In this document: one piece after another, positions 56,029 to 64,000 of the stretch
How the letters are laid out: the number at the start of each line of letters is the position of its first letter
Position numbering within the stretch: the stretch's first letter is position 1
NCBI GenBank assembly: GCA_007922305.1
Contig: ML677385.1
Location: 2,564,566 to 2,628,565, forward strand
Reading direction: 5' to 3'
Length of the DNA: 64,000 nucleotides
Source: Dermatemys mawii
Lineage: Eukaryota > Chordata > Testudines > Dermatemydidae
Notes under the pieces: model-generated
Seen by the model: only the letters and a program-made list of their open reading frames with translations
Database searches by the model: none
What the model was told of the DNA's origin: nothing
Program-made: the position numbers and the translations under genes

Positions 56029-56229
56029 CAGGGGTTCTCAAACTGGGGTTCGGGACCCCTCGGGGTGGGGGAGTCATGAGCTGTCAGCCTCCACCCCAAA
56101 CCCTGCTTTGCTTCCAGCATTTATAATAGTGTTAGATTTAAATTTTTTTTTATAAATTTATAAGAGGGGTCGCACTCGGAGGCTCACTGTGTGAAAGGGG
56201 TCACCAGTACAAAAGTTTGAGAACGACTG
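56029..56229. mobile_element. hAT MITE, 201 bp
   Basis: The left end caggggttctcaaactgggg and right end aaaagtttgagaacgactg form inverted repeats. Flanks gtgtaaag and gtgtacat agree at 6 of 8. The interior includes ctgtcagcctccaccccaaa and gaggggtcgcactcggaggc. It has no coding capacity. Confidence 0.85.
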
Positions 56230-56711
56230 GTGTACATTTAACTCCCGAAGCATGAGAAGGAGAAAGAGAGAACGTAGAGAACTAGTAGACATGGGGCAGA
56301 GAGACACAGAAGGAGCACAGAAGGGACATGGGAAGGCGTGGAGGAGACAGTGTCTGATCCACAATAAAAACTCTAAATGTTTACACTATAGATGTTTTGC
56401 TCGTGAGTCTCTCTTTCCTCCTAATTTTTCTTTGTCTGTTTTTTCTCACTTTGTTTTGCTCTCTTTCAGTATTTCACCTTAGTCCTTAATTTTCTCCTAA
56501 CACTTGCTAATTTTCTTTCTATTATTTTACTAAAATGACTGCAGTCACCTAAAGGGAAGGGGGTTCCATTGTGCTAGCCCTGTATGAAAGATGCACATAT
56601 AATAAATGTACTATTGGAAAAAAACAAAGACTTTTCTTCCCTCTGCTCTGGAAAACAACTTCCTGTTTGTGCTGTCATCGCACTGACCTCTCACCCATCT
56701 TGTTCCGCTTT
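56230..56711. other. Non-coding stretch, nothing recognised
   Basis: Pyrimidine-rich on the right half (56400-56530). No gene is seen. Confidence 0.35.
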
Positions 56712-56729
56712 TCATCGAATCAGAGAAAT

Positions 56730-56859
56730 TAGGGTGACCAGATGTCCTGATTTTATAGTGACAGCCTTGATTTTTTTGGGTCTTTTTCTTATATAGACTC
56801 CTATTACCCCCCGCCCCACACATCCTGATTTTTTTCATACTTGCTGTCTGGTCACCCTA
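56730..56859. mobile_element. hAT MITE, family tagggtgaccagat, copy 3, perfect TSD in CR1
   Basis: It starts tagggtgaccagatgtcct and ends gtctggtcaccct with a final a, flanked on both sides by agagaaat (56722-56729 and 56860-56867), an exact 8-bp duplication. This identifies the family as hAT-type rather than TA-targeting. The interior aligns with the copies at 9874 and 22510. Confidence 0.92.
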
Positions 56860-57146
56860 AGAGAAATGGAGGGCAGGAAGGAATCTCAAGAAATCATCCA
56901 ACCCAGCTCCCAGTGCTGAGGAAGGACCAAGTAAACCTAGACCATCCCTGACAAGTGTTTGTCCAACCTGTTCGTAAAAGTTCTAATGATGGGAATTCAG
57001 CATTCTCCCTTGGAAACCTATTCCAGAGCTTAACTACCCTTATAGATCGTTTTTCTTAATAACACCTAAATCTCCCTTGTTGCAAATTAAGACCAATACT
57101 TCTTGCCCTACATCCAGTGGGCATAGAGAACAATTGATCACTGTCC

Positions 57147-57151
<5 letters not shown>

Positions 57152-57188
<37 letters not shown>

Positions 57189-57201
57189 AAATATATATAT
57201 A
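57152..57201. repeat. (TA)n microsatellite inside CR1 tail
   Basis: About 33 bp of pure (ta)n, a short tcaaaa interruption, then a further (at)n stretch. It lies where other CR1 tails have a short AT-rich section, so it is probably an expansion after insertion. Confidence 0.95.
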
Positions 57202-57893
57202 CGTTATCAAATCCCCCCCTACCCTCAGTCTTTTCTCAGGACTAGACATGCCCAGTTTTTAACCTTTCTTCATAGGTCAGGTTTTCTAAACCTTTTGTCA
57301 TTTTTGTTGCTCTGCTCTGGACTGTCTCTAATTTGTCCATATCTTTCTTAACGTTCTGTGCCCAGAATACAGTACTCCAGCTGAGGCCTCACCCTTGTCA
57401 ATTATCTCCCATATCTTACATATGACTCTCCTGTTAATACACCCCAGAATGATATTGTCACAGCTCCATCATATTGTTAATTCCTATTAAATTTATGATC
57501 CCTATAACCCCAAGATCCTTTTCAACAATATTACCACCAAGCCAATTAGTCCCCATTTTGTAGCTGTGCATTTGATTTTTCCTTCCAAAGTGAAATATTT
57601 TGCCCTTATCTTTACTGAATTGTTGATTTCAGGCCAATCCTCTAAATTGTCACGGTCATTTTGAATTCTAATCCTGTCATTTAAAGTTGTTGCAACCTCT
57701 CCAGCTTGGCATCATCTGCAAATTTCATAAGCATGCTCTCCACTTCATTATCCAAATCGTTAATTAAAATATGGACTAGTACCAGACCCAGGACTGACCC
57801 CCATGGAACCCCACTAGATAAGCCCTCCTCGTTTAACAGCTAGTCATTGATCTCTACTTTTTGAGTATTGTCTTTCAAGCAGTTTTGTGCCCA

Positions 57894-58593
57894 TCATAGA
57901 GTAATTTCATCTAAACTGCATTTCCTTAGTTTGCGTCTGAGGATGTCATGTAGAACTGTGTGAAAAGCCTTACTAAAATTAAGATATATCACATCTGCTG
58001 CCTCCCCCTTATTCGCTAGCCAAGTAACCCTGTTAAAGTAGTAAATTAGAGTGGTTTGGTGTGATTTGTTCTTGACAAATCCATGCCGGCTGTTCCTTAT
58101 AACCCTATTATCCTCCAAGTGCTTACAAACTGATTGTTTAACAACTGGTTCCAGTATCTTTCCAGCTATCAAAGATAGGTTGACTGGTCTGTAGTTCCCT
58201 GGATCCTGTTTGTTCCCCTTTTAAAAGACAAATCCTTTGTTTGTCCTTCTACAGTACTCTGGGACCTCACCAGTCTTCCATGAGTTCTCAAAGATAATTG
58301 TTAAGGGCTCGGAGATCACTTCAGCCAGTTCCTTAAGTACCCTAAGATGATTTTCACTAGCCCTGTTGCACTGAATACATCTCACTTATCTAAATATTCT
58401 TTAACTTGTTCTTTCCCTGTTTTGGTTTGTGTTCCCCCTGCTTTATGTTGATATTAATTGTGTTGAATACCTGGTCTTTATCCTTTTTAGTGAAGACTGA
58501 AGCAAAATAGGCACTAAACACATCAACCTTCTTGATGTCATCAGATATTAGCTCTCCTTCCCTGCTAACTAAAGGACTTGCATTTTCCTTCAT
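57894..58593 (-). pseudogene. CR1 reverse transcriptase remnant
   Basis: Two minus-strand frames: 58593-58390 (SREGELISDDIKKVDVFSAY, FASVFTKKDKD) and 58172-57894 (IAGKILEPVVKQSVCKHLED, RHGFVKNKSHQTTLI, GEAADVIYLNFSKAFHTVLH). These are the RT N-terminal region and the block that normally reads YLDFSKAFDT. Here the first catalytic aspartate is asparagine and the later aspartate is histidine. The DNA between 58172 and 58390 also has CR1 RT character but is riddled with stops. It is inactive. Confidence 0.85.
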
Positions 58594-58760
58594 CTTTCTT
58601 TTGTTCTAATATATGTAAAGAACCTCCTCTTATTGTTTTTATATCCCCTGCTAAGTGTAACTAATTTTGTGCCTTACCCTTTTGTCCCTACATGCTAGTG
58701 CTAGTCTTTTGTACTCCTCCCTAGCAATTCATCCCTGTTTCCACTTTTTCTAAGATTCCT

Positions 58761-58934
58761 TTTGGATTTTCAAGTAATTAAAGAGCTCCCAGATTCTCTC
58801 TCGTCTATCCTTTATTCAGTCCTTCACCCCAGGCTCTCCCTACTTTTCATTTCCTTAGCCCAGAATTCTCCCCCCGAAAGCCTAGGTGTATTCCTGATGC
58901 TGGTGCCATTGCTGTCCACACCTCCCCTTCTAAA
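58761..58934. other. Short unassigned interval
   Basis: Nothing is recognised between the CR1 and the next MITE. Confidence 0.3.
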
Positions 58935-59287
58935 CTGGAGGATCTCAAAGTCAGGGGGTGTGCCTCCATATTCTAGTGTGGGGAGTGAGAAGCTTTAGGA
59001 GAGTGACGGCTGCTGGCCATGACCCCAGCTCTAAAAGCAGCACTGCCACCAGCAGCAGTAAGGGTGACAATACACCATACCATGCCACCCTTACTTCTGT
59101 GCTGTGCTGGCAGCAGTGCTGCCTTCAGAATTGGGCACCCACCATCAGCTGCTGCTCTCCACCCTGCCTTCAGAGCGGGGCAGCAATATATGCTTGTGTG
59201 GAAGAAGCAGGGGAGGAGAGGCGTAAATGACTACAGATGCAAAGAGCGTGGGGGGATGGGGCAATCAAATAAGTTTGAGAACCACTG
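58935..59287. mobile_element. Probable hAT MITE, about 353 bp
   Basis: The right end agtttgagaaccactg is a strong hAT-type terminus, shared in pattern with the element at 56029-56229. The left end (ctggaggatctcaaagtc) is a decayed counterpart. The candidate duplications agree poorly (cttctaaa and ctgcagac), so the left boundary is uncertain. Confidence 0.55.
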
Positions 59288-59939
59288 CTGCAGACCACCA
59301 CCGTTGAAACTGCTGGGAGAAAGCAATGTAGTTTCATCTAGGTGGAGACAAAGGGGAAGCATCACAGATCTGTGTGCCTGTTGCTGAGGAAGCCTAGCAT
59401 CTATGGTGTCTGTACTGTGGACACTACAATAATTTGACCTCAAAGCTTCATAACTTGGCCAGATCTGAACCATTTTCATTAGAACATTCAGAGGCATTTC
59501 TTCTTGATAAAGGTCCTCTTCTGGTCAAATTACAACTTTCCTGCCCCATGGATTTCAGCCGTACAGCTTTTTCAAAACTCACAATAATGGGTATAGTGTC
59601 TCTCTCCCTTATTCACTTCATACTCAGAAAATAAGGTGTTATAAATTCTTCATTAACCTGAATTATAGATGGAGAACTGTTACAAAAAGCAATGGTCACT
59701 GAACAAATGCCGGTAACGGTAAACCCTTGTCAATATAACTTGTATTTTCAAATAAATAAATTTTGCAGGCTGTTTTTTTACACAATGGACTGACTGCTGA
59801 TTTTTCTTTGAACTTTTAGACTATTGAGGAGAGAAAAATGAGTATAGTTTTCTTTTAAATGACATGACAAATATAGGCATGAGATTTGTCACAGATTAAA
59901 TATTTATAATGTACATAATATTTTCCTTGGTCTATGGAC
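59288..59939. other. Non-coding, with part of an old dispersed repeat
   Basis: At about 59430-59580, cttcataacttggccagatc and aaattacaactttcctgcc resemble the unclassified repeat at 42301-42800. No gene is seen. Confidence 0.4.
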
Positions 59940-60599
59940 TGTGACAAAGCTCCAAGTCTGTACTTGTGGGTCCTGCACTTCCTGGCAGATTTAGGGGCCT
60001 CAGAAACTCATCTAGGCCCCAGAGTGACCTCCCTTTCTCAGTATAATTGGCAAGAGTCACCACCTAGTGAGTTACCTTCATCACAGGCCAGTATGGAAGA
60101 TGGAAAAGGGGGGAGCCCGGGCCCACCCTCTTCTCCGGACTCCAGCCCAGGGACCCTAATAGCATCAGCTAAGACGGCTGACCTTTTATCCACAAAACAC
60201 AATACAATTCCCTGGGCTACTTCCCCACAGCAGTCTCCGTTTCTTCAAACTCCACTTCACCCTTACCTCAGGGCCTCCTTCCTTCTGGATGATATGTTGT
60301 CCACCACTCAGTCTCACCAACAGCATAACTTCCTTCCACAGCTCCTGACACCCACAGCCCACCTGACTAACTGGGAGGCTTTTATCTGGTTTCAGCCAGT
60401 CCCTGATTGGCTTCAGGTGTCCCAATTAGGCTAGCTGTTTCTGCTCCTTTCTAGAAGGTTCTTAATTGGCCCCAGGTGTCTTGATTGGTCTGGAGTAGCC
60501 TTTGTTTGGCTATCCAGGGAACAAGGACCTGTACATCCTGAGGCTGATATACCTGCCTTCCAGCACTCTCTTATATCCTTCTGGTCTGACTCCGTCACA
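59940..60599 (-). mobile_element. Solo LTR, copy 2, 660 bp, perfect TSD ggac
   Basis: The reverse complement of the LTR at 40152-40816: here tgtgacaaagctccaag opens and ctgactccgtcaca closes. It is flanked by ggac on both sides (59936-59939 and 60600-60603). In about 165 bases compared by eye from the outer end, I count three differences from copy 1. No internal genes are present. The opposed orientation places a 0.66-kb inverted repeat pair about 19 kb apart. Confidence 0.92.
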
Positions 60600-63500
60600 G
60601 GACCTAAAAGAATTAGTCCTTCCAGATCTTTATTTATTTTCATTTCTTTGAATCCCCTCTAATTTCTTGATGCCTTTCTGGTACTCATGGGCCAGAGTGG
60701 AAAGTCATATTATAGGTATACTGTCACCTTATGATAAGGAACTGTCAACTTTTTTGGCGCTTGCTGTGACCTCTTTGTGTAAGTAGCTGAAAAAAATCAC
60801 CTTTATTTTTTTGCTGCCATTGTCATGTTACAAGCTTATATCCAAGTTTCTGACTGTTATCACACCTCTGGTAGGCTTCTGATGATTGTTACCAGGAGGG
60901 GATAGTGGATAGCTCATTAGGGATATGAGCTCACAGTCAATCTGACATGCCAACAAAAAGAGTGTCATAGGACTGAATTCTGCCTTTGGATACATCCATA
61001 TGAATTCCCACTGAAATCAGTGGGATTGTCTTCTAAGGGCAGAATTTGGTCCAATGTGATTTGGGGCAACTTGCACAGAGGTATATTTGGATCTATGAAT
61101 TAATTACTTGAATAATGTTTAAAATTATATTTAGCCAGGAAGTTTCCTACTGACTGTATGTTAGGCAGAGGTCAAAGAATGTAAGTAATTCCAGCTAAGG
61201 TATCTATTAATTCACACTCTGTGTTGACTTATTTTCTACAGTAGCATAAGAAAGAATTTATTTTTTTCGATAGTAACTTGAGGATTTTGCTAACCCTGCC
61301 TAGACAGGCAATTTTGGACTAAATGATGTGGTTGATTAGAAAGCTGCCAATGTAACCATGAAAAAAAGGCAGAGAAAAAGCTTTTGGAGGATGATAGGAA
61401 ACCAACAGATTGTAAATTTTATGATGAGGTTTCTCCTAACCCCTCATATGTCCCCTCGGAGGTCCAAAGTGTGGATTTGAGAATTTCTTCATTATGCACA
61501 GAATCCCAAGAAAATCCTCTAATAATCCTTTTCCTCACATCCCCATCAGACTGTGAAGAATTCTTCTCCACCCTCTTTCTGCCAGCACATGCAGTGTAAT
61601 CCTTCTTTCCCTGCGTCACCCGTTCAGCGATCCTTCTTATTGTGTATGATCACATGCATACTATATACTATAGCTTCCTCTAGAGCTCCAAAGGTAATTT
61701 AGTAAGGGAGAAAACACTTTCCTTGCCATCTCTTCCCATCTCCTGTATAGTCAAAGGAATCTTGTTTTCAGTCAGGGAAACTAAGTTTTCTCCCAAATCT
61801 TTCTCAAATTAAGCCTCACCTCACTCCTTCAGAAACTCCAGGATAATGTCTATAGAAGCTATTTGAAGTTGTAACAAGTTCAAATGTGATACAATTTTAT
61901 TTAATTCTTTAGAATTTGTCTCTATATTCATGATCACTTTCTACACACTGCTATACCCTACCCTACACGTCGTTCTCCAAGACAGTAAGTAAGGCAATCC
62001 CAGATTGCAATCCCAGGGCACTTTGAATAAACAAACCAGAACTACGTTATTCTTCCAGTTCCCCCATGTATTCGTCTGTGCACCACACAGGAAGGCATAG
62101 CATTGCAATTGCAGAGTGTTGCCTAGTCACGAGGGAAGCCTGTGCTAGCTTGTAGCCTCAGGTAAAGTGCTGCATTCTTTCAAGTAGGAGAAACAGAATA
62201 CAAATGAAGGATTCAAATATATATCCACATGGACCGCCTCTGAAGTGTTCACTTTTGTTGTTTGTTTGTTTCAAAAACTTATTTTCAGTCCTAAAATTAT
62301 TGGTATAGATGCAGTTCACACAGCACCAGCATCGTAATCACTCCTACACACACACTGCAGTATGTTTCCGACTCTCAAAAGAGCTTTGGTTCTGTATGTA
62401 ATCCATCAGTTTACAGAGAGTAGAATTTTGTGCCAAGCGGTCTCAGAAGTCTGTTGTGTCTAGATTACACTAGTCCTGTTACTGGGGGGGTGAGCAACAA
62501 CCATAAGAGAAATGGAAATCAAAAGGCTTGAGGTAGGCAAGATCTTGTCTGTCTCTCCTCCATCTTTATCTGCCTATTCTCCTCACAACTCTTTCAGAGT
62601 GCTTCTGTCTTATCTAGAATAGCTGCTCTTGTTTTTAGTGGAAAAGTCCCAGTGTGACGGTGGAGGTGAAGCAAAAGACTTGACCGTGCTTGAGGTGAAG
62701 CAGTAACAAGATTTTATAGGCTTCCCTTCCAAGTCATTTCTAATACCCCTTTCCTTACCCCGCCCCGTCCCCACCCTGGCTGATTGCCAAAAGGGAGATT
62801 CACTAAGCAAGTGTGAAATTGCTGAGCAAACAAGGAGGATGGTAGATCTGAAGAGTCCTCTGGGAGGAGAAGTTCCACCCCCGCAACCCCCTAGAAGTTT
62901 GAAGAATGCCCCAGAAGTAGTCAGCTCACTGCCTCCACCCTTGCCAGCCGCATTCTCGAGGCTTTAACAGTACAAACAGTACCACACGCTACTAAAATGT
63001 TCCTCACTGTCAAGAATTAGCCCCTAAGAAACTAAGGAAAGGATCAAGACTCTTAAACAAGCTGAGAAACATATGCCCTTTCATTAACCTCTCTGTGGCC
63101 AGTAGAAATTTTAAAAAATAAAAATTAAAGCTCAATCAACATTTCATCTGAGATTCTTGAAGCTGGATGTTAGCGTTGTGGCTTTTGACATAATCCACCT
63201 AAGAGATTATCTCACAACCACGCTGAGGTAATTTTGTAAACCATTACATGTGTTCAGTCCCTGTCTTCAAAACACCTAAGCTCTCCCCGGGGCTCTTCCA
63301 TGCCACGTGAATAATTCATAAGGATGTAGGGACCCTCTGGCATGGCACCAGATCTGATCAAATCTTCATTTAGTCACAGTAATGTATAACTCAATGAGTA
63401 CAGCAATTTGGGGATGAGGGGGAGAAACCAAGGGCAGGAGTTCCAGCACAATACACAGAAGAGGAAACTTGCTGCAAAGATAATACATATGATGCGTGTG

Positions 63501-63604
63501 CCTTCCTCACACATACAATTTCTTAATCCATCCTCTGTCCCATCTCAAGAAGCTGTGTCTAAGCTTTCATTTCCCATGTGGCCATATTATAAGATGACAT
63601 AGGG
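60600..63604. other. Non-coding stretch with one old palindrome
   Basis: At about 60970-61055, gactgaattctgcctttgga and tctaagggcagaatttggtc form an inverted repeat of an old amniote MITE type. No exon is supported in the remainder. Confidence 0.45.
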
Positions 63605-63765
63605 TGTACTTGAAGCAGCATAAGAACACAGGCATTGGTCCATCTAATCTGGTATCACGGGCCTTGCTATACTGAATCAGATCAATGGTCAGTCCATTTA
63701 GTCAAATATACTGTTTCCAACAGTGGCCAGCACCAGATGCTTTCGAGGGGAAGTGTGTGCATGCA
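63605..63765 (-). mobile_element. CR1 LINE fragment, probable minus strand
   Basis: The segment gcataagaacacaggcattg, gtccatctaatctggtatca and ccaacagtggccagcaccag is typical of the CR1-derived tail that is widespread in turtles. It is non-coding. Confidence 0.7.
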
Positions 63766-64000
63766 AGAAACTAAGAAACTATTAAAATAAATGTTAGAAA
63801 CTATTTAAGAAACCTGTACAAATACATTTTTAAAATTAACAGAATAAAGCAAATATATAGAGATATATATTAAAATGGATATGGTTATAAATAGCTAAGA
63901 GTTAATAACAGAAAACAAATAGAAATGGGCAAAAACAATTATAAATTAAAAAAATAATTAACTAATATCTTTACCAAGTGTTTGGAGAAGCTCAGATGGA
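63766..64000. other. AT-rich non-coding end of window
   Basis: A/T-rich sequence (atatatagagatatatatta). Nothing else is recognised. Confidence 0.35.

Larger units (their letters stand above)
56712..58760 (-). mobile_element. CR1 LINE, about 2 kb, minus strand, 3' end present
   Basis: The longest CR1 copy here in RT and tail sequence. Its 3' terminus lies at about 56712 (atcgaatcagagaaat in reverse) and it runs through the tail (tagaccatccctgacaagtg, tattccagagcttaactacc) into RT coding at 57894-58593. A hAT MITE interrupts it near the 3' end and a (TA)n run has expanded inside the tail. Confidence 0.88.

Noticed and set aside
55433..56077. 214-codon minus-strand frame
   Set aside because: Proline- and serine-rich translation of C-rich repeat DNA that runs into a hAT MITE; no domain.
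59934..60434. 166-codon plus-strand frame, with a partner at 40317-40577
   Set aside because: The similarity between the two is real, but it arises because both lie in copies of the same solo LTR; it is not a protein family.

Overview
This window reads as vertebrate, most likely turtle (Testudines), intergenic or intronic DNA. The basis is repeat content: many copies of CR1 LINEs (with RT, endonuclease and ORF1-esterase remnants), amniote CORE-SINE/MIR fragments, a tRNA-like SINE whose tail matches a Penelope-like element, many short hAT and Harbinger-type MITEs, and LTRs of the kinds abundant in turtles. I found no host protein-coding exon, tRNA, rRNA or CpG-island promoter I could defend. 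Nearly all open frames are chance frames or decayed transposon genes. The species cannot be named from what is visible. There are two N gaps (100 and 400 bases).

Layout. 1-7.7 kb: mostly unique AT-rich DNA with MITEs at 2159-2341 and 6085-6308 and an assembly gap at 3236-3335. 7.7-9.7 kb: remains of a minus-strand LTR retrotransposon with a Ty3/gypsy-type reverse transcriptase and a 1-kb LTR that carries a 58-bp tandem repeat. 9.8-14.5 kb: hAT MITEs with 8-bp target duplications, a Harbinger-type MITE and CR1 pieces. 15.9-20 kb: MIR copies, a SINE cut by the second gap, and a CR1 tail split by a 727-bp hAT element. 21.6-22.6 kb: a GC-rich cluster of MITEs. 25.4-28 kb: CR1 pieces, including a 5' portion with the ORF1 esterase and ORF2 endonuclease. 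29.7-30.8 kb: a MIR, a hAT MITE and a SINE/PLE fragment. 36.07-37.12 kb: a compact Penelope-like insertion with inverted terminal repeats, a GIY-YIG endonuclease frame and a perfect 12-bp target duplication. 40.15 and 59.94 kb: two copies of one solo LTR in opposite orientation.

The most complete mobile system is a 3,976-bp PIF/Harbinger transposon at 44089-48064, inserted into a CR1 tail. It has both genes expected of the superfamily: a DDE transposase on the plus strand and a Myb/SANT-like DNA-binding protein on the minus strand, in convergent order. Damage is slight: one stop codon in the transposase, and two apparent single-base frameshifts in the partner. The partner's predicted intron keeps reading phase. 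The ends carry TIRs and repeated tatagc-type subterminal motifs. The empty site can be inferred from the flanking CR1, and a MITE at 11.5 kb shares its subterminal sequence.

Nested insertions give a relative history: CR1 and MIR copies are oldest; hAT MITEs and the Harbinger element landed in them. The near-identical solo LTRs look younger by divergence but are not in a nest that dates them. The window holds no operon-like gene system; what works together here is the transposase, its DNA-binding partner and the element's ends.
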